From Pseudomonas cichorii (lineage in GTDB: Bacteria > Pseudomonadota > Gammaproteobacteria > Pseudomonadales > Pseudomonadaceae), in the NCBI RefSeq assembly GCF_015471405.1, contig NZ_BLVZ01000005.1, forward strand, positions 1 to 64,000: a stretch of DNA of 64,000 nucleotides, given 5' to 3'. The notes under the pieces were generated by a model that was given only the letters and a program-made list of their open reading frames with translations, did no database searches and had not been told where the DNA came from. This document shows, piece after piece, positions 7,522-16,059 of this stretch. Made by a program: the position numbers and the translations under genes. Numbering within the stretch: the first letter of the stretch is position 1; the number at the start of each line of letters is the position of its first letter.

Positions 7522-9075
7522 ATGCCAAACCACGCGCTGCCCCCGCGCCTGCAACTGCGTCATATCACCAAGCAATACCCTGGCTGTCTGGCCAACGACG
7601 CTATCGATCTGAGCATCCAGCCCGGCGAAATCCATGCCCTGCTGGGTGAAAACGGTGCTGGCAAAAGTACGCTGATGAAAATCATCTACGGCGTTACCCA
7701 GCCGGATTCGGGCTCGATCACCTGGCACGGCGAAGCGCTGACCATGCGCAACCCGGCGCAAGCCAGAGGGTTGGGGATCGGCATGGTGTTTCAGCATTTC
7801 TCTCTGTTCGAGACACTGACCGTCGCACAGAACATTGCACTGGCCATGGGCAGCGCAGCAGGTACGCCCAAACAACTGGAGCCGCGCATTCGCGAGGTGT
7901 CGCAACGCTACGGCATGGCACTGGAGCCACAGCGACTTGTCCACAGCCTGTCGATTGGTGAGCGCCAGAAAGTCGAAATCATCCGCTGCCTGATGCAGGA
8001 TATCCGCCTGCTGATTCTGGACGAACCCACCTCGGTGCTCACCCCCCAGGAGGCCGACGAGCTTTTCGTCACCTTGCGACGCCTGGCCGGGGAAGGCTGC
8101 AGCATTCTGTTCATCAGCCACAAGCTGGGTGAGGTACGAGCCTTGTGTCACAGCGCGACGGTGCTGCGTGGAGGCAAGGTTTCCGGGCATTGCATTCCTG
8201 CGCAATGCACCGATCTGGAACTGGCGCGGTTGATGGTGGGCGATGCAGCAGGACTGACCGCTCAATACGAGAAGGCCAGTGGCGCAGCGCCTTTCCTACA
8301 GGTCGAAAAACTGTCCTGGCATAACCCCGATCCCTTTGGCTGCTCGCTGCTGGAAGTGGACCTTGAAGTGCGCAGCGGCGAGATCGTCGGGATTGCGGGC
8401 GTCGCGGGCAACGGACAGGACGAACTGCTGGCCTTGCTCAGTGGTGAACAGACACTGGCCAGCGCACAGGCTGCGACTATCCGCTTCGCAGAAACCAATG
8501 TAGGTAACCTGCGCCCGGACGCGCGCCGCAAACGCGGCCTGGCTTTTGTCCCCGCCGAACGCCTGGGCCATGGCGCGGTTCCCGAACTGAGCCTGGCCGA
8601 TAACGCCCTGCTGACCGCCTTTCAACAAGGTCTGGTAAGCAACGGGCTGATCCAGCGCAGCAAGGTGCGGGCACTGGCCGACGAAATCATTCGCCGCTTT
8701 GCGGTCAAGACACCCGATTCCCAGGCCGCGGCACGCAGCCTGTCAGGCGGCAATCTGCAGAAATTCATTCTGGGCCGCGAGATTCTGCAAAACCCGAAAC
8801 TGTTGGTGGCCGCTCACCCGACATGGGGCGTCGATGTCGGCGCAGCGGCTGCAATCCATCGCGCCCTGATTGCTTTGCGTGATGCAGGCGCAGCGATTCT
8901 GGTGATTTCAGAAGACCTGGACGAACTGTTCCAGATCAGCGACCGACTCGCGGCCCTTAGCAGCGGCAAGCTTTCGCAACTGGTCCCCACCGAACAGACC
9001 AACGCCGTGCAGATCGGCGGCTGGATGGCGGGACAGTTCGATCATTCTCACCCCCAAGCCGTCGCGCTGGGTTAA
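7522..9075 (+). CDS. Nucleoside-type ABC importer, dual ATPase subunit
   Basis: The 517-residue protein contains two fused ABC domains of the simple sugar/nucleoside class (RbsA, YufO). The first has Walker A GENGAGKST near residue 43, the signature LSIGERQKVEI and Walker B LLILDEPTS. The second has a degenerate Walker A (GVAGNGQDE) and the signature LSGGNLQKFILGRE, with AAHPTWGVDVG in place of a classical Walker B. One competent and one degenerate site is usual here. It is followed at 11 bp by two permeases. The BMP-family binding protein at 19895 is the likely partner, implying purine nucleosides or bases as substrate. Confidence 0.87.
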   Translation: MPNHALPPRLQLRHITKQYPGCLANDAIDLSIQPGEIHALLGENGAGKSTLMKIIYGVTQPDSGSITWHGEALTMRNPAQARGLGIGMVFQHFSLFETLTVAQNIALAMGSAAGTPKQLEPRIREVSQRYGMALEPQRLVHSLSIGERQKVEIIRCLMQDIRLLILDEPTSVLTPQEADELFVTLRRLAGEGCSILFISHKLGEVRALCHSATVLRGGKVSGHCIPAQCTDLELARLMVGDAAGLTAQYEKASGAAPFLQVEKLSWHNPDPFGCSLLEVDLEVRSGEIVGIAGVAGNGQDELLALLSGEQTLASAQAATIRFAETNVGNLRPDARRKRGLAFVPAERLGHGAVPELSLADNALLTAFQQGLVSNGLIQRSKVRALADEIIRRFAVKTPDSQAAARSLSGGNLQKFILGREILQNPKLLVAAHPTWGVDVGAAAAIHRALIALRDAGAAILVISEDLDELFQISDRLAALSSGKLSQLVPTEQTNAVQIGGWMAGQFDHSHPQAVALG

Positions 9076-9086
9076 CGGAGCCAAAC

Positions 9087-10187
9087 ATGCTGCTTTCCCT
9101 GGAACCGCGCGGACAACAATCGCGCGTCATGCTGTGGTGTTCGCCCTTGCTGGCGGCCGCCCTGACACTTGTCTGCGGCTCGCTGCTGTTCATCGGCCTG
9201 AAGCTCGACCCGTGGGTGACGCTGCATACCCTGCTGATCGCACCGGTCAGCGACTGGTATGGCGTCTCGGAATTGATGGTCAAGACCTTGCCGATCCTGC
9301 TCTGCGCACTCGGGCTGGCGGTCGCCTATCAGGCCCGAATCTGGAACATCGGCGCAGAAGGCCAATTGCTGCTGGGCGCATTGGTCGGCAGCGCAGTGGC
9401 GGTCAACGTGATCGAAATGGAAAGTCGCTGGGCGCTGGTGATGATTCTGATCGCCGGGACTCTGGCTGGCGCGGCATGGGCTGGAGTGACGGCCTGGCTG
9501 CGTACTCATTTCAATGCCAATGAAATCCTCACCAGCATCATGCTCAACTACATCGCCCTGAACCTGCTGCTGTTCTTTGTCCACGGGCCACTAAAGGACC
9601 CGGCGGGCATGAACTTCCCGGAGTCAGCCACCTTCGGCGATGCCAGCCGCCTGCCGCTTTTGACGGAAGATGGCCGCGCCCACGCGGGTGTGTATTTCGC
9701 CCTGCTGGCGCTGGTGGCCGTCTGGGTGTTGCTGCAACGCAGCTTTGTCGGCTTCCAGATAAAAGTGCTGGGGCTGGACAAGCGGGCGGCGGGGTTCGTG
9801 GGCTTTCGTGAAAAGCGTCTGGTCTGGCTGGCCCTTTTGATCAGCGGTGCACTGGCTGGGCTGGCGGGCGTCAGTGAAGTGACCGGCCCCATCGGCCAAC
9901 TGGTTCCGCAGGTATCGCCCGGTTATGGCTATGCCGCAATCACGGTGGCCTTTCTCGGACGCCTGAACCCCATCGGCATTCTGTTTTCCAGCCTGCTGAT
10001 CGCCCTGCTGTACCTGGGCGGCGAGCAAGCGCAAATGACCCTCAACCTGCCACTGGCCATTACGCAACTGTTCCAGGGGATGATGCTGTTCTTCCTGCTG
10101 GCCTGCGATGTGCTGATCCTTTATCGCCCGCGCCTGAAACTGCGCTGGGCCAAACGCCAGATGGCGCCTGTCGCGGGAGCCGCGTGA
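9087..10187 (+). CDS. Nucleoside-type ABC importer, permease subunit 1
   Basis: This inner-membrane permease of 366 residues belongs to the BPD_transp_2 family (YufP-like). It has about ten hydrophobic segments and the conserved WNIGAEGQLLLGAL block near residue 86, followed by NANEILTSIMLNYIALNLL. It starts 11 bp after the ATPase gene and ends by overlapping the second permease (ATGA-type overlap at 10184-10187), so the three genes are translationally linked. Substrate is inferred to be a purine nucleoside or base from the surrounding deaminase and permease genes. Confidence 0.87.
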   Translation: MLLSLEPRGQQSRVMLWCSPLLAAALTLVCGSLLFIGLKLDPWVTLHTLLIAPVSDWYGVSELMVKTLPILLCALGLAVAYQARIWNIGAEGQLLLGALVGSAVAVNVIEMESRWALVMILIAGTLAGAAWAGVTAWLRTHFNANEILTSIMLNYIALNLLLFFVHGPLKDPAGMNFPESATFGDASRLPLLTEDGRAHAGVYFALLALVAVWVLLQRSFVGFQIKVLGLDKRAAGFVGFREKRLVWLALLISGALAGLAGVSEVTGPIGQLVPQVSPGYGYAAITVAFLGRLNPIGILFSSLLIALLYLGGEQAQMTLNLPLAITQLFQGMMLFFLLACDVLILYRPRLKLRWAKRQMAPVAGAA

Positions 10188-11113
10188 TGGATATCGATCT
10201 ACTGAGCAATATTTTCTACGCCATGATTCGTTGCGGCACACCGCTGCTGCTGGTGGCCCTGGGTGAACTGATCTGCGAAAAAAGCGGCGTCATCAACCTG
10301 GGTCAGGAAGGCATGATGCTGTTCGGTGCAGTGATTGGTTTCATCATCGCCCTGAGCACCGGCAACCTTTGGCTGGGTGTGCTGCTGGCCATGCTGGCGG
10401 GCATGCTGCTGTCGGCGTTGTTTGCCATTGTGGCTCTGCTATTCAATGCCAATCAGGTTGCCACGGGCTTGGCGCTGACCATTTTTGGCGTGGGCCTTTC
10501 AAGCTTTGTCGGCGCAGCCTGGGTGGGCAAACCCCTGCATGGTTTCGAGCCGATGGCGATTCCCTTCCTCAGCGATATCCCGCTGATCGGTCGCATGCTG
10601 TTTGCACAGGACCTGCTGGTGTACCTGTCATTCGCGCTGTTTGCGTTGGTGGCCTGGGTACTGCTCAAAAGCCGCATCGGCCTGATTATCCAGGCCGTCG
10701 GCGAAAACCCCGATGCCGCCAGCGCCATGGGGTTGCCGGTATTGCGGGTACGAACCCTGGCGGTGCTGTTCGGAGGAGCAATGGCAGGCTTGGCAGGCGC
10801 TTATCTGTCCCTGGCCTACACACCGATGTGGGCCGAAAACATGAGCGCGGGGCGCGGCTGGATCGCCTTGGCACTGGTGGTGTTCGCCAGCTGGCGAGTC
10901 TGGCGCCTGCTGCTGGGCGCCTACCTCTTCGGCCTCGCCAGCATCCTGCATCTTGTGGCACAGGGTATCGGCCTGGCGATCCCCTCCAACCTGCTGGCGA
11001 TGTTGCCGTACGTGGCAACCATCATCGTCCTGGTGCTGCTGTCACGTGATGCACTGAGAACCAAGCTGTATGCGCCGGTTTCATTAGGGCAGCCTTGGCA
11101 AGCGGGGCATTGA
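10184..11113 (+). CDS. Nucleoside-type ABC importer, permease subunit 2
   Basis: The 309-residue permease is YufQ-like and is the partner of the preceding one. It has eight to ten membrane segments and the family block CEKSGVINLGQEGMMLFGA near residue 27, equivalent to the WNIGAEGQ block of subunit 1. GWIALALVVFASWRVWRLLLG near residue 223 is typical of this class. The start overlaps the end of subunit 1 by four bases. The operon ends at about 11113. A degenerate repeat (about 11120-11165) separates it from the convergent gene. Confidence 0.87.
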   Translation: MMDIDLLSNIFYAMIRCGTPLLLVALGELICEKSGVINLGQEGMMLFGAVIGFIIALSTGNLWLGVLLAMLAGMLLSALFAIVALLFNANQVATGLALTIFGVGLSSFVGAAWVGKPLHGFEPMAIPFLSDIPLIGRMLFAQDLLVYLSFALFALVAWVLLKSRIGLIIQAVGENPDAASAMGLPVLRVRTLAVLFGGAMAGLAGAYLSLAYTPMWAENMSAGRGWIALALVVFASWRVWRLLLGAYLFGLASILHLVAQGIGLAIPSNLLAMLPYVATIIVLVLLSRDALRTKLYAPVSLGQPWQAGH

Positions 11114-11189
11114 GGGTGCCCCCGTTTCGCGAATGAGCGGAGCGCCGCCCGATTCGCTCCGCCGTAATGCCGAACCGGTAGGAGAGACT

Positions 11190-11594
11190 TCAGTCGCGAA
11201 GGCGTCTGACCGGCCATAACTGCAAAACAGCCCAAACCAGCTCCATCAACAGAATCCCGATCAGCAAGCTGCTGGCGCCGTGCATAAGCGCATAGCCCTG
11301 CCAGGCGGCAAACAGTAATCGTCCCGCCGCGTCATAGCGGCCGAATACCTGCTGTGGATCACGGATGCGCAGTACGGCCCACACGCAGACAATCGAGCCC
11401 AGCAAATTTGCCATCAGCATGTGCATGGGCTCGAACGTTGGTAATTCTCCCGGCAGCCCCCACTGTTGGCTCAAAGTCGATAACATTCCGTGCAGCGCCA
11501 TGAACGTCCAGGGCGTAGCGAAAGCGGCGGTGACGATCAGGTCGTACCAGGCGCTGGCCCGGACCACTTGGCGATACTGTCGGGTTTGCCACAT
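11190..11594 (-). CDS. Uncharacterised four-helix membrane protein
   Basis: I do not recognise a named family for this 134-residue protein. It begins with an amphipathic stretch (MWQTRQYRQVVRASAWYDL) and has about four hydrophobic segments: near residues 18-38, 58-77, 90-105 and 108-126. This looks like a small inner-membrane protein. It is divergent from a MerR-type regulator. A promoter with MerR-family geometry (11626-11656) points at this gene, so the regulator probably controls it. It converges on the nucleoside ABC operon and is unlikely to belong to it. Confidence 0.7.
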   Translation of the reverse strand: MWQTRQYRQVVRASAWYDLIVTAAFATPWTFMALHGMLSTLSQQWGLPGELPTFEPMHMLMANLLGSIVCVWAVLRIRDPQQVFGRYDAAGRLLFAAWQGYALMHGASSLLIGILLMELVWAVLQLWPVRRLRD

Positions 11595-11625
11595 AAAACA
11601 GGTCCTGTTGATTGAGATACCAACA

Positions 11626-11656
11626 GGCTAAAGGGTGGAGTACGCTCCAGGGTCAA
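11626..11656 (-). promoter_or_regulatory. MerR-type promoter reading into the membrane protein gene
   Basis: On the minus strand a perfect -35 TTGACC (11656-11651) is followed by a dyad, TGGAG-N4-CTCCA (11636-11649), and a -10-like TTTAGC (11632-11627) or TTAGCC (11631-11626). The spacing of 18-19 bp is longer than the usual 17. An overlong spacer containing a dyad is the hallmark of promoters untwisted by MerR activators. It lies about 33 bases upstream of the ATG at 11594 and 21 bases from the MerR gene. Confidence 0.65.
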
Positions 11657-11676
11657 GCCCTTAAGGACAGGATTGC

Positions 11677-12027
11677 ATGCGCATTGGTGAACTGGCTCAA
11701 GCCACCGCCGTCAGTCGCGACACGCTGCGCTTTTATGAGCAGCGCGGCCTGATTTCAGCCCAACGCACCGGCAACGGCTATCGTCATTACCCAGTGGAGA
11801 CGGTGCAACTGGTGCAATTCATCAAGGTTGCGCAGCGCCTGGGCTTCAGCCTGAACGAAATAGGCAATAACGTGGCCGAACTGTGGAAGGCACCCACGCC
11901 GGATATCGCGATTGCCCAACTGCTTCGGGACAAGCTGACGCTGATCGACACACGTATTGCGGAGCTGGGTGAGTTGCGTAGCGAACTTCAAGCACGTCTG
12001 CACCAGAGTTGCCCGCTGAGCCCCTGA
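11677..12027 (+). CDS. MerR-family transcriptional regulator
   Basis: A 116-residue MerR regulator. The winged HTH occupies residues 1-70 (MRIGELAQATAVSRDTLRFY, then the YRHYP wing). A coiled-coil dimerisation helix follows (about 80-110). A single cysteine lies near the C-terminus in HQSCPLSP, so a paired-cysteine metal site as in CueR is not evident. The inducer may be an organic or redox signal. It is divergent from the membrane protein and 34 bp upstream of an SDR gene that it may be cotranscribed with. Confidence 0.85.
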   Translation: MRIGELAQATAVSRDTLRFYEQRGLISAQRTGNGYRHYPVETVQLVQFIKVAQRLGFSLNEIGNNVAELWKAPTPDIAIAQLLRDKLTLIDTRIAELGELRSELQARLHQSCPLSP

Positions 12028-12061
12028 AGTTTTTCTCTTTCAACTGCCAAGGAGTTTTTTC

Positions 12062-12748
12062 ATGACTGCTACCAAAACCGCTCTGATCATCGGCGCATCC
12101 CGTGGCCTGGGACTCGGGCTGGTCCAGCGTCTGACCGAACAAGGCTGGAATGTGATTGCAACCGTTCGCGATCCGCAAAAGGTCGATAGCCTCAAGGGCA
12201 TTTCCGGGGTACGCATCGAAACGCTGGATATCGATGAAGTCGCGTCGCTGGAAGTGCTGGTCCAGAAGCTCAAGGGCGAAGTGTTCGATGTGCTGTTCGT
12301 CAATGCTGGCGTGATCGGGCCCAAGCATCAAAGCGCAGCCCAATCCACCGCCGCCGAACTGGGCCAGTTGTTCCTGACCAACGCCGTTGCACCGATTCGT
12401 CTGGCAGAACGTCTGGTCGACCAGATTCGTCCGCAGACCGGCGTCCTGGCCTTCATGAGCTCGGTGCTCGGCAGCGTCGCCTGCCCGGACGGAAACGAAA
12501 TCGCCCTCTACAAGGCGAGCAAGGCCGCACTCAATTCCATGACCAACTCCTTCGTCAGCAAACTGGGCGAAAATCGTCCCACCGTCCTTTCCCTGCATCC
12601 GGGCTGGGTGAAAACCGAAATGGGCGGCGAAGGTGCCGATATCGACGTCCTGACCAGCACCACTGGCCTGGTCAAGCAACTCAACGACTACGCCGGCAAG
12701 GGCGGGCACCACTTCATCAACTACAAGGGCGAGACGATTGTCTGGTGA
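12062..12748 (+). CDS. Short-chain dehydrogenase/reductase
   Basis: The 228-residue classical SDR has the Rossmann nucleotide-binding motif GASRGLG at about residue 11, NAG near residue 81, a serine in FMSSVLG and the catalytic YKASK (Y-x3-K) near residue 150. A TVRD sequence after the second strand suggests preference for NADP(H). The substrate is unknown. AAGGAG lies just before the start codon. It follows the MerR gene closely and may be part of its regulon. The region after the stop has an imperfect hairpin (about 12774-12798) that could end transcription. Confidence 0.85.
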   Translation: MTATKTALIIGASRGLGLGLVQRLTEQGWNVIATVRDPQKVDSLKGISGVRIETLDIDEVASLEVLVQKLKGEVFDVLFVNAGVIGPKHQSAAQSTAAELGQLFLTNAVAPIRLAERLVDQIRPQTGVLAFMSSVLGSVACPDGNEIALYKASKAALNSMTNSFVSKLGENRPTVLSLHPGWVKTEMGGEGADIDVLTSTTGLVKQLNDYAGKGGHHFINYKGETIVW

Positions 12749-12861
12749 AGCAACACACTGATGGATGAACGGGTTCTGCTCTGGCTTTCAGAGCAGGACC
12801 ACTCATGAATGTCGGTGGCTCACAATCGTAAATGGCTGCGTGATTTGATGAGAAGTTAACA

Positions 12862-13143
12862 ATGAACGACGAACACATCTTTTCCAGTGTCTGGGATGCC
12901 CTTGCCAATACCACTCAAGAGGCAGCTCACTTGACGTTACGCTCGACACTCATGATCGAGCTGAACGAATCCATCAAGAAATGGCCTGGCACCGATACCG
13001 AAAAAGCGGCTCGCCTGGGGATTACCAAGCCACGTTTTTCCAACTTGAAGTCCGGGCGAGTGGATCTGTTCAGCCTTGACGCTCTGGTCGATCTGGCGGC
13101 AAATGCAGGGCTTGTTGCTTCCATGCGTCTGGATGCAGCCTGA
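12862..13143 (+). CDS. Orphan XRE-family HTH protein (antitoxin-like)
   Basis: The 93-residue protein ends in a Cro/C1-type helix-turn-helix (about residues 38-85), with TEKAARLGITKPRFSNLKSG as the core. It resembles the HigA2-like antitoxin group often paired with a RelE/Gp49-type toxin. No toxin-sized frame lies directly upstream (113 bp) or downstream, so it stands alone here. A DNA-binding role is well supported; a toxin-antitoxin role is not. The start is the ATG in AGAAGTTAACAATG, with a poor ribosome site. Confidence 0.72.
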   Translation: MNDEHIFSSVWDALANTTQEAAHLTLRSTLMIELNESIKKWPGTDTEKAARLGITKPRFSNLKSGRVDLFSLDALVDLAANAGLVASMRLDAA

Positions 13144-13299
13144 TTACAAGCCAGGTGTTGATGTTTGATTGTGAGTTGAGCGAGTAATACACTTCTTCGT
13201 CTTGCCCGTGCATTGTTCACAATCACCGGCAACCCTGGATCAGCAGACAGGGCAACACTGAGCTGGCTAACCTGAACCCACTTTCAGAGGAGCCGGCCC

Positions 13300-14658
13300 A
13301 TGCCTGCGATCCGTATCTGGTTGAAAAATCCCCTTGCCGTCTTCACTGCCAATGACCTGGATGCCCGTGGCGGTCTGGTGGTCGAAGATGGCGTGATCGT
13401 TGAGCTGCTGGCTGCCGGTCAACACCCTTCCCGCCCCTGTGATCAAGTGTTCGATGCTCGCGAGCATGTGCTGCTGCCGGGCCTGATCAACACGCATCAT
13501 CACTTCTATCAGACCCTGACCCGCGCCTGGGCACCGGTGGTCAATCAGCCTTTGTTCCCATGGCTCAAGACGCTCTACCCGGTGTGGGCGCGGCTGACGC
13601 CAGAAAAGCTCGCACTGGCCAGTAAAGTGGCGCTGGTGGAGTTGCTGCTGTCGGGCTGCACCACCGCTGCGGATCATCACTATCTGTTTCCCGATGGGTT
13701 GGAGCAGGCCATCGATATTCAGGTGCAGAGCGTTCGCGAACTGGGCATGCGAGCCATGCTGACCCGAGGTTCCATGAGCCTGGGCGAGGCCGATGGCGGG
13801 TTGCCGCCGCAACAGACGGTGCAACAGGGCGAAACGATCCTGGCCGACAGTCAGCGCCTGATCGAGACCTATCACGAACGCGGCGACGGTGCGCAGATCC
13901 AGATTGCCCTGGCGCCCTGCTCGCCGTTCTCGGTGACGCCGCAGATCATGGCCGAGAGTGCAGCGCTGGCAGAAAAACTCGACGTGCGTCTGCATACCCA
14001 TCTGGCCGAAACCCTGGATGAAGAAGACTTCTGCCTGCAACGCTTCGGGCTGCGTACGGTGGACTATCTGGATAGCGTCGGCTGGCTCGGGCCGCGCACC
14101 TGGCTGGCGCATGGCATTCATTTCAACCCTGATGAAATTGCGCGCCTTGGCGCAGCAGGCACCGGGATCTGTCATTGCCCCAGCTCGAACATGCGTCTGG
14201 CTTCGGGCATCTGCCCGACAATGGACCTGACCGCCGCCGGTGCGCCATTGGGCCTTGGCGTAGACGGCTCGGCCTCCAACGATGCCTCGAACATGATCCT
14301 TGAGGCCAGGCAGGCGCTCTACCTGCAACGGCTACGCTACGGCGCGCAGGCCATAACCCCGGAACTTGTGCTGGGCTGGGCAACCAAGGGCTCGGCGCAA
14401 CTGCTGGGACGTACGGATATAGGTGAACTGGCCGTGGGCAAACAGGCAGATCTGGCGTTGTTCAAGCTCGATGAACTGCGCTTCTCCGGCAGCCATGACC
14501 CGCTTTCGGCGCTGTTGCTGTGCGGTGCGGACCGGGCTGATCGGGTGATGATCGCAGGCAACTGGCGAGTGATAGATGGACAGGTCGAGGGGCTGGACCT
14601 GAAGAAACTGATCGCCGATCACCGCCAGGCCGCGCACCAGCTATTGCACGAGCTGTAG
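13300..14658 (+). CDS. 8-oxoguanine deaminase
   Basis: The 452-residue amidohydrolase-superfamily enzyme converts 8-oxoguanine to urate and ammonia in the cytoplasm. The first metal-site region is NTHHHFYQTLTRAW near residue 65. Further ligands are visible in HTHLAET near residue 230 and GVDGSASND near residue 323. It has strong resemblance to P. aeruginosa PA0142, characterised as an 8-oxoguanine deaminase. An AGAGGAG site lies about 8 bases before the ATG. The stop codon TAG sits inside the left arm of a long inverted repeat. It fits the purine salvage genes on either side. Confidence 0.87.
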   Translation: MPAIRIWLKNPLAVFTANDLDARGGLVVEDGVIVELLAAGQHPSRPCDQVFDAREHVLLPGLINTHHHFYQTLTRAWAPVVNQPLFPWLKTLYPVWARLTPEKLALASKVALVELLLSGCTTAADHHYLFPDGLEQAIDIQVQSVRELGMRAMLTRGSMSLGEADGGLPPQQTVQQGETILADSQRLIETYHERGDGAQIQIALAPCSPFSVTPQIMAESAALAEKLDVRLHTHLAETLDEEDFCLQRFGLRTVDYLDSVGWLGPRTWLAHGIHFNPDEIARLGAAGTGICHCPSSNMRLASGICPTMDLTAAGAPLGLGVDGSASNDASNMILEARQALYLQRLRYGAQAITPELVLGWATKGSAQLLGRTDIGELAVGKQADLALFKLDELRFSGSHDPLSALLLCGADRADRVMIAGNWRVIDGQVEGLDLKKLIADHRQAAHQLLHEL

Positions 14659-14746
14659 GACCGGATTCATCCGGGAAAGGGCCTGTACATTCACAGCACT
14701 TCTATCGTCTGGAATATCTTTTTCCCGGATGAATCCGGTCCTACAG
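14653..14746. repeat. Inverted repeat (REP-like) between convergent genes
   Basis: Two perfect 24-base arms (14653-14676 and 14723-14746) flank a 46-base spacer. The arm begins CTGTAGGACCGGATTCAT, a variant of the GTAGGAGCGAATTCATTCGCGAA element seen elsewhere in the window. The TAG inside the arms gives the stop codons of both flanking convergent genes. It probably works as a bidirectional terminator. Confidence 0.85.
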
Positions 14747-15832
14747 TCCCAGGCAAGAGAGCATGATGAAGGTTGCGAACAGCACGAAATGCGTCATGCC
14801 CTCGATAGCGTTGGTTTCTCCGTCATTGAGGTTGATGGCGCAGACCAGCAAGGTGATGAAGACCATCACGGTCTGCACGGGCGTCATGGCCATCTGGAAC
14901 GGCTGACCGCTGTAAAGCGCCATCGCTTCCATCGCAGGCACCGTCAGGATCACGGTGGATAGCGAAGCGCCCAGTGCAATGTTGACCACCGACTGCATGC
15001 GGTTGGCCAGGGCGGCGCGCAAGGCGGTCAGGATCTCCGGCGCAGCAGAAATCGCCGCAACCAGAATCGCCGTCAGCACGGGCGGCGCACCGCTGCCTTC
15101 CAGCCCAAAGTCAATGGTCTTGGACATCACTTCCGCCAACGCGCCGATCACCACAACGCCCAGTACCAGTGTCACGATGGAGCGTGTCAGGTTGATCGAC
15201 TCGCCCTGTTCTTCTGGCTGATCCTTGCGTCTGTTTTTCTCGGGATAGCTGTAGCTGAAAAAGTAACTGTGCGGCCCGACCTGCATGCGCAGGAACAAGG
15301 TGTACAGCACAATCATCGCGCCAATGGTAAACGCCGAATACAGCTTCCAGTCCGCCTTGGGAATGAACTCGGGCACCACCATCGACACGCCCATGGCCGT
15401 CAGGATCATCACGCTATAGGTGCGCGCCGAATTATCGTTGTAGGCCTGCTCGCCATGCTTGAGCCCGCCCATCAAGGCGGCCAGCCCGAGGATGCCGTTG
15501 ATATCCAGCATCACGGCGGCATAGATCGTGTCGCGCACCAGCGTCGGAGACGGCTCGTTGCTCATCATGATTGCCAGGATCACCACTTCGACCAGCACTG
15601 CCGACAGGGTCAGGATCATGGTGCCGTAAGGGTCGCCGACCTTTTCCGCCAACTGCTCGGCATGATGAGCAACCCGCAGCGAAGCGCAGACGATAAAGCC
15701 CACCAGCGCCAGCCCGGCAATCAGCGCGACCGTCTGGCCATTGCCCAGCAGCACATGCTCCAGGGGATAGGCGATAAAGGTGGCGATGATCGCCAGCAAC
15801 AGAAACTTTTCTTGCCTGAGTAAGGAGCCCAT
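14741..15832 (-). CDS. Calcium/proton antiporter, ChaA-like
   Basis: The protein of 363 residues has about eleven membrane segments and two internally repeated cation-exchanger (Na_Ca_ex) domains. Acidic family motifs are visible in each half: GTMILTLSAVLVEVVILA near residue 70 and AAISAAPEILTAL in the second half. It resembles E. coli ChaA, which exports Ca2+ or Na+ against protons. An earlier in-frame ATG at 15871 would add 13 hydrophilic residues. Neither start has a strong ribosome site. The stop codon lies in the repeat arm shared with the oxoguanine deaminase. Confidence 0.82.
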   Translation of the reverse strand: MGSLLRQEKFLLLAIIATFIAYPLEHVLLGNGQTVALIAGLALVGFIVCASLRVAHHAEQLAEKVGDPYGTMILTLSAVLVEVVILAIMMSNEPSPTLVRDTIYAAVMLDINGILGLAALMGGLKHGEQAYNDNSARTYSVMILTAMGVSMVVPEFIPKADWKLYSAFTIGAMIVLYTLFLRMQVGPHSYFFSYSYPEKNRRKDQPEEQGESINLTRSIVTLVLGVVVIGALAEVMSKTIDFGLEGSGAPPVLTAILVAAISAAPEILTALRAALANRMQSVVNIALGASLSTVILTVPAMEAMALYSGQPFQMAMTPVQTVMVFITLLVCAINLNDGETNAIEGMTHFVLFATFIMLSCLGL

Positions 15833-16059
15833 TACGTGTCCATGCCCTTGCGACACATTGTCGCGTGACATCCTTGAGGATCAGCATTGATGAAGTGGTT
15901 GAGAGTGCGGTCTGTGACAAAAGGTTTCAAAAAGAGCCATGGGTGAGAAACAGCCTCATGCGCAAATGACTTTTGATCCTGCCGTCTCGATATGAAATAG
16001 TGCCCGCCGTTTTCTTCGTGCCGCTCTGACACGACTGTCTCCGCTACAAAGGTATTGCC

